DNA of 64,000 nucleotides from Candidatus Nitrospira nitrificans. GTDB taxonomy: Bacteria > Nitrospirota > Nitrospiria > Nitrospirales > Nitrospiraceae. Below, piece after piece: positions 26,023-34,525 of the stretch. The translations under genes were made by a program, and so were the position numbers. Each line of letters opens with the position of its first letter. The first letter of the stretch is position 1. The stretch spans positions 403,696-467,695 of the forward strand of contig NZ_CZPZ01000012.1 in NCBI RefSeq assembly GCF_001458775.1, read 5' to 3'. The notes under the pieces were generated by a model. It worked only from the letters and a program-made list of their open reading frames with translations, had not been told where the DNA came from and made no database searches.

Positions 26023-27300
26023 ATGAAGAGATTCGCTGCCGCACTTCTTGTGATGCCGCCATTGCTCGTCGCGATCACGGCGTGGGCCGGGACGTTCGAG
26101 CCGGCCATCCGGCTGGGGCCCAAGACGATGACGGTGCACCAGGTGAAAAGCGTGGTCGGCCCGTCGGTGCAGATTGATGAGCAGGGTTTTGTTTCGGCTG
26201 CCTGGGTGGAAGAAGATAAAGAGAGTCGCACGATTTTCTTCGCAAGGTCCGAACAAGCCGGTGGACCCCTTGGAACTCCCGTCCCCGTCAATCAGCCGAT
26301 CGAGCATGTCTATTATCGTCAAGAATCTCCGGCCGTGGCGGTCCGCGGAACCGACGTGTTTGTGACCTGGTCGCAGACCCATCCGAAGATCACGCCGGAG
26401 AAGCCGTTCGCCGGCGAGCTGCGGCTCAGTCGATCCACCGACGGAGGGCGGACATTCGCGCCATCGGTGCTCGTGAACGATGACGGCCAAGTCATGCAGC
26501 ACACGTTCGACTCGGTCCAGGTCGCTCAGGATGGGGTTGTGCACATGGCCTGGATCGACGGCCGCGAAGGGAAAAAGGAACCGGGAACATTCGTGGCACG
26601 ATCGACGGATCAGGGTCGCACGATCGCGAAGAACCTCAAGATCGACGACGAGACCTGCGTCTGCTGCAGGACGGCGGTCTCGACATCCGCCGACGGAGTG
26701 GTGTACGTCGCGTGGCGAAAGATTTTTGAAGGCCATATTCGCGAGACCGTCGTCTCGCGCTCGACGGACGGCGGCGAAACATTTTCTTCTTCGGTCGTGG
26801 TCGGCAATGATCGATGGGTGTATCCGGCCTGCCCCCATCGTCCGGCGTCGCTCGCGGTCGATCGGCAAGGGCGGCTGTACGTGGCGTGGTACACGGAGGG
26901 GGCCGATGAGACGCCCGCGATCTACCTCGCCTATTCCGACGACCAGGGCAAGACGTTTTCAACGAAGAAACAGCTCAACCGTTCCAAGGGGACCTTCCCC
27001 GACCATCCGCAGATGGCGGTCGATCCGGCAGGACGGATTGCCGTGGTCTGGGAAGAACAGTCACCTGTTCGCCGGGAAGTCGTGGCCAGCTTTTCGCTCG
27101 ATCGTGGCCGGTCGTTCAACGCGCCGATCAAGCTGAACGAGAAAAATGGACAGACGCCGACGGTGGCGGTCAATCGGCATGGAACGGTGGTGATGGGTTG
27201 GAAGGAACACGCCATGCCGGCCCATCGACTTGTGACCCAAACGTTGCAGTTCCCTCCACAGAGCGAGGGACTTGAGAGGACCGACGACCATGGGCAGTAA
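26023..27300 (+). CDS. BNR-repeat (sialidase-fold) exported protein with CxCC motif
   Basis: A 425-residue exported beta-propeller protein. After a signal peptide (FAAALLVMPPLLVAITAWA), repeated BNR/Asp-box motifs occur (SRSTDGGRTFAPS, SRSTDGGETFSSS, AYSDDQGKTFST, SLDRGRSFNAP). The family is usually annotated as exo-alpha-sialidase, but the catalytic set was not recognised. A motif ETCVCCRT about residue 210 provides three close cysteines that could bind a metal or be a disulfide target of the following thioredoxin. The gene overlaps the start of that thioredoxin gene by 11 bases, which suggests translational coupling. Confidence 0.75.
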   Translation: MKRFAAALLVMPPLLVAITAWAGTFEPAIRLGPKTMTVHQVKSVVGPSVQIDEQGFVSAAWVEEDKESRTIFFARSEQAGGPLGTPVPVNQPIEHVYYRQESPAVAVRGTDVFVTWSQTHPKITPEKPFAGELRLSRSTDGGRTFAPSVLVNDDGQVMQHTFDSVQVAQDGVVHMAWIDGREGKKEPGTFVARSTDQGRTIAKNLKIDDETCVCCRTAVSTSADGVVYVAWRKIFEGHIRETVVSRSTDGGETFSSSVVVGNDRWVYPACPHRPASLAVDRQGRLYVAWYTEGADETPAIYLAYSDDQGKTFSTKKQLNRSKGTFPDHPQMAVDPAGRIAVVWEEQSPVRREVVASFSLDRGRSFNAPIKLNEKNGQTPTVAVNRHGTVVMGWKEHAMPAHRLVTQTLQFPPQSEGLERTDDHGQ

Positions 27301-27859
27301 GATCCGCGCGGCGCTACGGAGATGGCTGACGGCAGGATGCCTGGTTCTGTTGGGAGTCGGTAGCTCGTTCCATAATGCCGCGGCCGCAACAAGCGACCCT
27401 TTCGCGGCCCTGCGGGTCACTCGAATTCATGCTGGTCAGCCGATCGCAGCGTTTGATCTCCAGGGGCTCGATGGCGGAACGATCCGCTCCGAAGAACTGG
27501 CGGGGAAGGTCGTGCTCCTGAACTTCTGGGCGACGTGGTGCGGGCCTTGTAAAGAGGAAATGCCTTCGCTCGCCGGACTCCAATCGCGGTTCGATCCCGC
27601 GCAGTTTCAGGTCGTGACCATCACGACGGACATGCATCCACAAGGCATCAAGCAGTTTCTTCATCATCTGGGGATCGATCTGCCTGTTCTGTTCGATGAA
27701 CGTGAAGATGTTTCACGATCCTTTATGGTCCGCGGCTTGCCGACCACCGTGCTGCTTACGCAAGACGGCCGGGCTATCGGTCGCGCAGTCGGACCTCGGG
27801 CATGGGGCAGCGAAGAGTCGGTCGCCCTGGTGCGGCATGTTCTTGAAGGCATGAAATGA
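27290..27859 (+). CDS. TlpA-type thioredoxin (2)
   Basis: A 189-residue exported thioredoxin-like protein. The start ATG at 27290 (MGSKIRAALRRWLTAG) lies inside the end of the BNR gene. It has an N-terminal signal anchor, the redox motif WCGPC with Cys84 and Cys87, and the cis-proline region RGLPTTVLLTQDG. Its role is likely reduction of periplasmic disulfides, for example in the upstream BNR protein (CVCC) or the downstream small protein (CAWAC), with which it overlaps by 4 bases (ATGA). The three genes form a tight unit. Confidence 0.9.
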   Translation: MGSKIRAALRRWLTAGCLVLLGVGSSFHNAAAATSDPFAALRVTRIHAGQPIAAFDLQGLDGGTIRSEELAGKVVLLNFWATWCGPCKEEMPSLAGLQSRFDPAQFQVVTITTDMHPQGIKQFLHHLGIDLPVLFDEREDVSRSFMVRGLPTTVLLTQDGRAIGRAVGPRAWGSEESVALVRHVLEGMK

Positions 27860-28173
27860 AGCGTTGGTGTGCCGTCGTCGCGGTTGGGATGGTCCTGCTC
27901 TACTCGGCGCTGGCGTGGGGCACAGCAGGCTGCCTCTTCATGCTGAAGACCGAACCCGCGCATGCGCATCACGACCCGCCCCATGCCGCGCACTCCGTAT
28001 TCTGTGCCTGGGCTTGTCAGGCCAGCTCCATGAGCAGCCTTCACGCTGCCGCGCCGGTGCTTGCCGGTCTTCTCTTGATCACGATGCAGCGGGTGGCGAG
28101 CGCGGCCCCATCAGCCCGTCTTCTGACGAAAATCTCTCGTTCTCGCGCGCCACCCTCGCTGAGCGCAATCTAA
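27856..28173 (+). CDS. Small exported His-rich C-x-W-x-C / RAPP protein (copy 4)
   Basis: A 105-residue member of the small protein family: hydrophobic N-terminus (VVAVGMVLLYSALAWGTAGC, possibly a lipobox), His-rich stretch HAHHDPPHAAH, CAWAC, a hydrophobic helix (APVLAGLLLITM), and SRAPPSLSAI at the end. The gene overlaps the thioredoxin gene by 4 bases, which is the strongest evidence in the window that the small protein is a thioredoxin client. It lies 92 bases upstream of the TonB-dependent receptor gene. Confidence 0.75.
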   Translation: MKRWCAVVAVGMVLLYSALAWGTAGCLFMLKTEPAHAHHDPPHAAHSVFCAWACQASSMSSLHAAAPVLAGLLLITMQRVASAAPSARLLTKISRSRAPPSLSAI

Positions 28174-28265
28174 CTTTACATTCTGTTCATTCGGTCATGA
28201 CAGGGGATCCTAGGTGGATTCTCTGCCGGAAGATCCGTTTAACCACATGGAGGGAGTGAGCCGCT

Positions 28266-30632
28266 ATGTTTGTCGATGCACGAACGTTTCGAAAGTGGTC
28301 CGCGATTCCCGTCGCAGTCTTGGCGTTGATCGCAATCGGAGGCGCGGCTGTGTTTGCGCAAGATGCTCCACCCGCCGATCCGGTGGCCATGTCGAGAGAG
28401 AAAGAGCTGAGAGATCGGCTGAAGACTATTCTGCAGGAGCTTGAAGAACTGCAACAGAAGAAAGAAAGTGAAAAGCCCCAAGCCGAGCGCTCGCCGATTA
28501 TCAAGGAGACAGCCGAGTCTGGTCCTGGGGAAGCAGCGACGGAAGCCGCGGCCGATGCCAAGCCGGATTTCGATCTGTCCGACATGAGCATCGTCAGCAA
28601 GCGGTTTCAGAAGCGACCGGAAGGCGTCTCGCTGTCGGCGACGGTTCCTTCCGAAACCGAATCCCAGCCGACGAGAACCATGAAAGAATCCATGGAATCG
28701 CTTCCCGGGGTCGTCTTGCGCCAGGCGAACGGGCCTCGCGATTTCAGCATCATGATCCGCGGGCAGGGCGCCAAGACGACCTTCGCGATTCGAGACATCA
28801 AGGTCTACGAAGACGGATTCGTTCAGACTCAATCCGACGGCCTCTCACGGCTCGACATTCATGATCCGTGGTTCATGCGCGGCGTCGAAGTCATTCGAGG
28901 GGCGTCCTCGTCCTTGTATGATAACTATGCCTTGGGTGGAATGGTTCATTTCCGAACCAGACGAGGGAGCGACATTCGAGGATTGGAAACGTTCTTTTCG
29001 GGCGGATCCTATGGATATCAGAAGTACGGTGTCGCGATCGGTCAAGAAACCGATCGGTTCGATATCTCGATGTTCGGGAGTCATGTCGCGGAGGACGGCT
29101 ATATCCAACACAGTAATTACAACACGCAGACTCTCAATTTTAACATTCGTTACAAGATCGATGATCGGCAGAATTTCTATTTCAAGGCGATCACCAACTG
29201 GCTCAATACGAAGGTGCCGACCAGACTCACGCAGGGACAATTCTTTGCCGACGACCGGCAGGCCGGCGGCGCGCAAACAATCTGCGCGCCCGGCACCTTC
29301 AACGGCGGCTGTGCCGATGCCCTTTTGCTCAATCAGAGCCGGGTCGATCGGCGCACTCTTATCGGAGGGATCTATGAGCGGCAGATCAATGCCGATACGG
29401 TCGTGACGGTGGAAGCCGACTACGACGTCAAAGACATCCAACAGTCATTTTCGACGATCGGCGAGAACACCAACCCGAATTACAAGAGCTACGCCGATTT
29501 GCGACACGATGGCCGGCTGGGAACCATGCCGTTGAGGAGCTACGTCGGTTTTTTCGTGAATCAGATGGAGCAGAAGGGCAACACCTTCCAAAATTTGGCG
29601 GACGGCTTCGGAACCAAAGGAGCGCTGATCCAGAACAGCCGAGGGACCATTTTCAACATCGGCGGCCGTATCCGGGAGGAACTGGAATTTTACCCGAACT
29701 GGATCTTGGCGGTCGGGCTCGGCTTCGAACAGTCCCGTCTCAGCGTGCATGCGACGAACTACGATCCAGCGACCGGTGCGTTGGCTTCACGCGCGAGCGC
29801 GAATCGCACCTTTTCCAACTGGGCGCCGGAGGGATCGATCACCTGGAAACCATCACCGGACTATCGCCATTGGATCAGAGCGTCGACCGGCTACGGCATC
29901 CCCCAATTCGGCAATCTCCTGCGGGATCCCGTTACGGGACAACCCGGGACCAACTTCAGCCTGAAGCCACAGAAGAACCTGAACTTGGAAATCGGCACGG
30001 AGGCGAGGCTGCATCCGACGTTGCTGGTCCACGTCGCCGCGTTTTACACCTTTTACAAAGACGAAGTCATCACGCAGGTGGTGACGGGAAATCTCGCCGC
30101 GTCGGTCAATGCGGACTCTTCCAGATACCGCGGTGTCGAAGTGTTCGCCGATTGGAGGCCGGTGGCGGGTCTGCGGATAGCCGGCGCTTACACCCACATT
30201 GATTCCGAGTACATCAATTTCTCCGACCGGACCGCCGCCGGGTTCCTTGTCCGCGACGGCAAGCAGGTGCCCAATGTGCCGACCGACATCTTGAACGGCA
30301 AGTTGGAATACTATCATGCGCCGTTGGGATTGGGCGCGTGGGTGGAAGGCAACTATTCCAATAGTTATTTCTTGAACAACAGCAACACGTTCGGATTTCC
30401 TTCCTACGTGATCGGGAACGTGAATGTGTACAAGAACATCGAGACTGCAAAATCGTCATGGTTCCGATTCGCCAAGCTGTTTATCGAAGTCGATAACATC
30501 GCCGATACGAAGTATGCCGCCTCCGGACAGGTGATCGGCGGGGAAACGCATGCGGCTGCCGCCGGACAACAGATCTTCTTCGCCGGCTATGGACGGGCGA
30601 TCTACGGCGGTGTGACGTTGGGACTCTTTTAG
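28266..30632 (+). CDS. TonB-dependent outer-membrane receptor
   Basis: A 788-residue receptor. After a signal peptide (IPVAVLALIAIGGAAVFAQ) comes a Glu/Lys-rich coiled segment (KELRDRLKTILQELEELQQKKE) that is unusual for the family. Then the plug domain follows (MESLPGVVLRQANGPRDFSI, VIRGASSSLYDNYALGGMV), and a barrel ending in the conserved last strand (FAGYGRAIYGGVTLGLF). It is predicted to import a substrate with TonB energy from the tonB gene at 25058. The ligand is unknown; metal or metal chelate is suggested by the neighbours. GGAGGGAG precedes the start. Confidence 0.9.
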   Translation: MFVDARTFRKWSAIPVAVLALIAIGGAAVFAQDAPPADPVAMSREKELRDRLKTILQELEELQQKKESEKPQAERSPIIKETAESGPGEAATEAAADAKPDFDLSDMSIVSKRFQKRPEGVSLSATVPSETESQPTRTMKESMESLPGVVLRQANGPRDFSIMIRGQGAKTTFAIRDIKVYEDGFVQTQSDGLSRLDIHDPWFMRGVEVIRGASSSLYDNYALGGMVHFRTRRGSDIRGLETFFSGGSYGYQKYGVAIGQETDRFDISMFGSHVAEDGYIQHSNYNTQTLNFNIRYKIDDRQNFYFKAITNWLNTKVPTRLTQGQFFADDRQAGGAQTICAPGTFNGGCADALLLNQSRVDRRTLIGGIYERQINADTVVTVEADYDVKDIQQSFSTIGENTNPNYKSYADLRHDGRLGTMPLRSYVGFFVNQMEQKGNTFQNLADGFGTKGALIQNSRGTIFNIGGRIREELEFYPNWILAVGLGFEQSRLSVHATNYDPATGALASRASANRTFSNWAPEGSITWKPSPDYRHWIRASTGYGIPQFGNLLRDPVTGQPGTNFSLKPQKNLNLEIGTEARLHPTLLVHVAAFYTFYKDEVITQVVTGNLAASVNADSSRYRGVEVFADWRPVAGLRIAGAYTHIDSEYINFSDRTAAGFLVRDGKQVPNVPTDILNGKLEYYHAPLGLGAWVEGNYSNSYFLNNSNTFGFPSYVIGNVNVYKNIETAKSSWFRFAKLFIEVDNIADTKYAASGQVIGGETHAAAAGQQIFFAGYGRAIYGGVTLGLF

Positions 30633-30766
30633 TGCGATGGGGCAAGAGATCGCTGCATGACGCGCTCACTCATACGGTGGTGGGACTCATGGTGGCGTTC
30701 CTCTGTATTGGACGAGATGCCGCCAACATGCCGGACGGCCCTAGGGGCGGCAGGTCACATCTGTAG
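30632..30766 (+). CDS. Possible small membrane protein
   Basis: A GTG at 30632 overlaps the receptor's TAG stop by one base and opens a 44-codon frame with one hydrophobic segment (TVVGLMVAFLCIG). The overlap hints at translational coupling, but no family is recognised and no separate ribosome binding site is clear. Low confidence. Confidence 0.25.
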   Translation: MRWGKRSLHDALTHTVVGLMVAFLCIGRDAANMPDGPRGGRSHL

Positions 30767-30876
30767 CATGCGTGAGCACCTGTAGGTAGACAGCCGGCGA
30801 GCGTTCCTGTACAAGGCCATAGGAGTAGTTGTCTCCAAGAACGCTACGGCAACCTGGTGGTAGACATTATACGAAC

Positions 30877-31224
30877 ATGAAACGCTTCTGCCGGACTTCT
30901 TTTTGCATTTCCATCGCCGGGTGTGTCGTGCTGATGTACGTGGCACTGGTCGTGATGACTGTCGGCTGCACGCTGGCCCATGCCGACAGAGTTCAGGCGC
31001 ATCATCACCACGGTGAAGAACAATCATCTCCCCAAAGCGCATATTGCGCCTGGGCTTGCCAGGCCACGTCGGATGTCGTCGCAGTGGCGCAGCCGCCGGT
31101 GGCGGTCTCCCGGCCCATTGTCGAACAACAAATCTCGGTTCCTGACACACATTTCCTCTCATCTGCTTCTCCGACACGTCATCCTCGGGCGCCTCCAAGC
31201 GCGGTATTTCTCTCGCGCGGATAG
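30877..31224 (+). CDS. Small exported His-rich C-x-W-x-C / RAPP protein (copy 5)
   Basis: A 115-residue member of the small protein family, beginning MKRFCRTSFCISIAG. It has an N-terminal helix ending in a possible lipobox (VVMTVGC), HHHHGEEQ, CAWAC, and PRAPPSAVFLSRG at the end. Its core QSAYCAWACQATS is very close to SVFCAWACQASS of copy 4, showing recent common descent. I chose the ATG at 30877 because the encoded N-terminus matches that of copy 4 (MKRxC); the open frame also extends 16 codons upstream. It follows the receptor gene. Confidence 0.7.
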   Translation: MKRFCRTSFCISIAGCVVLMYVALVVMTVGCTLAHADRVQAHHHHGEEQSSPQSAYCAWACQATSDVVAVAQPPVAVSRPIVEQQISVPDTHFLSSASPTRHPRAPPSAVFLSRG

Positions 31225-31465
31225 GCAGCAAGATCGAACGTATCGCTCGTTCCCGAGGATGCCGTTCTCTTGATGCGTAGTTTGAGGTCGTTTCAATCGC
31301 GACACATCGTGAATGCTGTCTGAGTCAAGCAGTCGTTGACTCGGATGAGTGCGTCGGTCTTTTCTCTTGCCATTGTGAACGGCGAAGGAAGGGTGGGGCG
31401 AAACCGGCAAACGACTTCCCGATTGTCGCAGGTCACTATTCAAGACAGAGATGGAGGAATTGATC

Positions 31466-31798
31466 ATGAATGCAATCAGTACCTTGCAGCATAAAAGACT
31501 GCTCCGCGTGGACGAAGCCGCGAAGATTCTCAATGTGAGTCGCTGGACGGTGTATCGCTGGGTCGAGGCCGGACGACTGGGCGGAACGCGCTTGGGCGCC
31601 GGCAGTTTGAGAATCTTCAGCAATACGGTGTCGGCATTGATCGATCTACATTGCGTGGGCGCCACGCAGGACGGAAGCCTCGCAGCGCCCGCTCACATAG
31701 CGGTCGATCACTCCAAGGTTGGTGAGCGGTGTCGGCAGTCAACGTCGATGCCATGTGTGGACGATGTGTCTCTCACCCTGTTGAGCCTCTGGGAATGA
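31466..31798 (+). CDS. Excisionase/MerR-like helix-turn-helix protein
   Basis: A 110-residue protein with one N-terminal DNA-binding domain of the excisionase (HTH_17) type: LLRVDEAAKILNVSRWTVYRWVEAGRL (in parts: VDEAAKILNVSRWTVYRW, GGTRLGAGSLRIF). The C-terminal half has no recognised domain. The start ATG at 31466 follows GGAGG with a 9-base spacing. Such proteins act as recombination directionality factors or small regulators. No integrase is nearby, so a regulator of the surrounding island is more likely, but this is inference. Confidence 0.75.
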   Translation: MNAISTLQHKRLLRVDEAAKILNVSRWTVYRWVEAGRLGGTRLGAGSLRIFSNTVSALIDLHCVGATQDGSLAAPAHIAVDHSKVGERCRQSTSMPCVDDVSLTLLSLWE

Positions 31799-32015
31799 AT
31801 TTTCCGGGGCGGCATTCTATGGGTCGGTGAACCGTGTTGTGATCGGTTTGCGGCAGGAGGGTCTCGTCGGCCGGCTTTTTGTTGGAGTTTGAGAAACGCT
31901 CAGCCTCACGGCCGTGGAGGGTGACATGGTATGAGACCAACTGAAAACATCGATCAAGCAATGGACGCCTTCTGACCGGATGTATGAGGTATCCGTCCTG
32001 CCTCGTTCGTTCGAG

Positions 32016-32044
32016 TTGGCAACGTGGCGGAACCGGTGTAGAAT
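32016..32044 (+). promoter_or_regulatory. Sigma70-type promoter close to the start codon
   Basis: TTGGCA (32016-32021), 17-base spacer, TAGAAT (32039-32044). Only 8 bases separate the -10 box from the ATG at 32053, so the transcript would be leaderless or nearly so. Confidence 0.6.
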
Positions 32045-32052
32045 TCCCACCC

Positions 32053-32379
32053 ATGTCTACGACACCCGCTCCGCCTTTGCTGAAGCTGCTGCCGGCCTAT
32101 CTTGGAGTGGCGTCCCTCGATGAGGCGCTGTGTCATCCGCGAATCGCTCGCATTCTCTGGCTTGAAATTTTGGTGAATGATTCCATCGAGTGGACAGCCC
32201 TGCGCCAGCCGTTGGTTCGGGAAGCGTATGAGACGGCATGCCGGTGGCACACGAGATATCGCACCCTCGTCTCCGGGCTTGTATCACGCGCCCCGCTTCC
32301 AGAAGACCATGGCCCCATCGATGAGCGGCTCCATCGTCAGCTTGCGGAGGCTCTCGAATTTGCCCATGCTCACGCTTGA
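32053..32379 (+). CDS. Small unknown protein paired with a nucleotidyltransferase
   Basis: A 108-residue protein (MSTTPAPPLLKLLPAYLGV) with no recognised family; it is predicted to be mostly helical. It overlaps the next gene, a nucleotidyltransferase-like protein, by 14 bases, so the two are translated as a pair. Such pairs are often toxin-antitoxin or regulatory modules, which would make this the partner subunit. The start at 32053 is supported by a promoter whose -10 box lies only 8 bases upstream. Function unassigned. Confidence 0.6.
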   Translation: MSTTPAPPLLKLLPAYLGVASLDEALCHPRIARILWLEILVNDSIEWTALRQPLVREAYETACRWHTRYRTLVSGLVSRAPLPEDHGPIDERLHRQLAEALEFAHAHA

Positions 32380-32890
32380 CCGCCTGCGCGCATTGCTCCG
32401 GGAATATGTCGATGAGACAGGACATGCGGTCGATTTAGTCTTGATCGGCGGCATGGCTATGCTGGCATACGGCCATCCCTCCCGCGCAACGATCGACATA
32501 GACGGCGAACTCCGTGACGGCGTCCGGTCCTTAAAGGCGTTTTTGAGCCGCCACAACATTCCCGCTAATCTAGGGCAAAGTCTGTCTGGCTGGTCGGTGG
32601 TGGCGATGCCGCCTGGGTATCGTGATCGCGCCACGGTCATGATCGACGAATCGAAAGTCCGGGTGTCCCTCTTGGATCCGGTGGATTTCATCGTTGCCAA
32701 ACTCCGCCGCGGCACCGATGAGGATCTTGCCGACGCGGCCTGGATCGCGGAGCGCTTCGGCGTATCCGCCCAGCAAGTCCGCGTCGCTGCCGCAGCAGCT
32801 TTGGCTGCCTCGCTCGAAGACACGGCGCTGTTCCTCTTCGAGCGCACAGTCGACAGGTTTTGCCAAGACTTGGTGCAGACTGCTCCCTAA
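32366..32890 (+). CDS. DUF6036-like nucleotidyltransferase
   Basis: A 174-residue protein with the minimal nucleotidyltransferase signature: LIGGMAMLAYGHPSRATIDIDGEL (in parts: LIGGMAML, then ATIDIDGEL), with Gly28-Gly29 and the metal-binding pair Asp44 and Asp46. The later KVRVSLLDPVDFIVAKLRRGTDEDLADA block (key part DPVDFIVAKLRRG) matches the family of stand-alone nucleotidyltransferases found in toxin-antitoxin pairs. It overlaps the upstream gene by 14 bases. It may transfer a nucleotide to a tRNA or to the partner protein; this is not shown here. Confidence 0.7.
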   Translation: MLTLDRLRALLREYVDETGHAVDLVLIGGMAMLAYGHPSRATIDIDGELRDGVRSLKAFLSRHNIPANLGQSLSGWSVVAMPPGYRDRATVMIDESKVRVSLLDPVDFIVAKLRRGTDEDLADAAWIAERFGVSAQQVRVAAAAALAASLEDTALFLFERTVDRFCQDLVQTAP

Positions 32891-33116
32891 CCCGCCTTAT
32901 TAATGAACGTTTTTGCCGCAGGCGTGGATCTGGCCGCGCATGCCGCGCAATCCAACTAAGCGGAGCTGACTCCGCGCTTCGCGAGTTGTGCGGGGAATGG
33001 ATGACCGATCTATGTGAAGGCTCGCTTCGCATGGAGTGGATTGCGCCGCAGTTTCTGTTGCAACTGGAGCAGGCGTCAGTGGACGAATGGAGGACAAAAG
33101 CGTAAGTAGAAAGGCC

Positions 33117-33461
33117 ATGAAGGGACAGACTATCAGCGCATATCGGGTTATCCGGTTCCGCCGTTCCGTCGTTGGCCTGACCATCTTGGTGTATGTGGGA
33201 CTGGTTGTGCCGGCGGCAGGGTGCGCCTCCATGCCTGTCGCGCCGTCCGGGTCCCATCACCATTCACAGGAGTCTGCCCATTCACCGCTCTGTACCTGGT
33301 CTTGCCAGATGGCCTCACAGGCTGGGCCAATGGCGTCGGCGCCCATTGTGTTGGTCGGTCTCGTCGTAGCCTCGGAGGCACTGTCCATCGCCTGTTCGCA
33401 TTCGGTTGATCACTCTATTTCACGACCCGCTCGCGCTCCGCCTGTTTTGGCGCTCGGATGA
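33117..33461 (+). CDS. Small exported His-rich C-x-W-x-C / RAPP protein (copy 6)
   Basis: A 114-residue member of the small protein family: N-terminal helix ending in a possible lipobox (LVVPAAGC), HHHSQESAHS, CTWSC, a hydrophobic middle (APIVLVGLVVASEALS), and ARAPPVLALG at the end. The N-terminal block GLTILVYVGLVVPAAGC resembles VALVVMTVGC of copy 5. I start it at the ATG at 33117; the frame is open further upstream. It is the last of this run on the plus strand and has no clear downstream partner. Confidence 0.65.
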   Translation: MKGQTISAYRVIRFRRSVVGLTILVYVGLVVPAAGCASMPVAPSGSHHHSQESAHSPLCTWSCQMASQAGPMASAPIVLVGLVVASEALSIACSHSVDHSISRPARAPPVLALG

Positions 33462-34129
33462 TTCAGGTGGGACACGTTCCGTGCTCTGTATCGAGTCGAT
33501 GGCCGGTCTGCCGATCCGGTTCGTCTCGTTTTTCCGGAACGTATTCTGTCTGAGTCATCTCGATCCATCTGTCAGTCCATCGGAACAATGAAATGATATT
33601 TCAGGAGCGGCGGCCTGCCTCTCCCCGGAGGATCGGGACGCGGCATTCCGTTCCCAGGGAAGCCCGGCTCAGGTCCATCCACGCGAAACAGGAAATGGAA
33701 GGAAGTAGCGAGTCATCCAAGCCCATTCGAAAAGTACCGAGCTATCGCTGTCCGGTCGAGCCTCCCCCTCGCTCGGACCGACCCGGGGCGCAGGTGTTGC
33801 CTCCGTCTACCTCCGCCCCGGCTCATTTTTTGTCGACGATGTCTAACAGGATGGTGAAAAAGTCCGCCGCCGGCGTTCTTGCGTCACTCCGAGGCTCAAC
33901 GTACGAAACGCGAAGAGGGTCGGACAAGCGCGATCGGTCCCGTAGCGCGGCACTTGCTGAACAATCAAAGGAAACGGGTCTGGCAGTTGCGCACTCTTCT
34001 TCCAGACCTGCCCAGGGAGTCGGTGGCTGCCTCCTTCCGACTCTCTGGCCCTTCGGGGATACACAGCACAATCCATTTCCTCGTACCGTATCTATCATAC
34101 GGGCATGCGAGATTTTTCTTTGAGAAGCC
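33462..34129. other. Long gap, possible degenerate dispersed repeat
   Basis: No supportable gene. A frame at 33593-34123 on the plus strand has an Arg/Ser-rich composition unlike a folded protein. The minus-strand stretch about 33825-33960 reads LRVSYVEPRSDARTPAADFF, with no start or domain; it resembles junk frames I associate with dispersed repeats in Nitrospira genomes, but this is from memory and unproven. Convergent gene ends (33461 plus, 34130 minus) meet here. Confidence 0.35.
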
Positions 34130-34525
34130 CTAACGGGGATGCCGGGCTATATATGACCGCCAGCCGCCGTAGGCGGTGATCTCCCGATGACCTTCGACGA
34201 GCGCCGGCTCACCCAACACGCCCAAGACAATGCCTCCGTCTTCCAGACGCACTTTCCCGATGCACAGACCGGGGGGTTCGTTCAGCAAGATCCCCGCCAA
34301 CCCCGTGACAGGTACCGACCAGACTTCAACCGCCACCTTGACGCCGGTCCCGTCGGTGACACGCAGCATGGCGGGATGCTCGTCGTTGATCGTCCAGAGG
34401 CGATAGGCCGGCTCGGTCATCGTCTCCCGGACGAACGTTGCCTTGGCGGCTACCATGTTTGGGTTGAGCTCGAGTCCTCGCATCAGCGTGCCGTTGACCG
34501 CGAGCAGCACGTCGCTCTGATTCAC
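34130..34525 (-). CDS. Stand-alone allophanate hydrolase C-terminal-domain-like protein
   Basis: A 131-residue protein resembling the C-terminal (AtzF-C / gamma-glutamylcyclotransferase-like) domain of allophanate hydrolase, which finishes allophanate breakdown by decarboxylation. Signals include [57 protein letters not shown] and [12 protein letters not shown] near the end. The amidase domain normally fused to it is absent from the window. Its start overlaps the stop of the isochorismatase-fold gene upstream by 4 bases, so it is the last gene of the operon and is probably coupled to that hydrolase. Confidence 0.75.
   Translation of the reverse strand: MNQSDVLLAVNGTLMRGLELNPNMVAAKATFVRETMTEPAYRLWTINDEHPAMLRVTDGTGVKVAVEVWSVPVTGLAGILLNEPPGLCIGKVRLEDGGIVLGVLGEPALVEGHREITAYGGWRSYIARHPR

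Noticed and set aside
33593..34123. A 176-codon plus-strand frame
   Set aside because: Ser/Arg/Pro-rich with no domain and no convincing ribosome binding site; more likely non-coding or a degenerate repeat.
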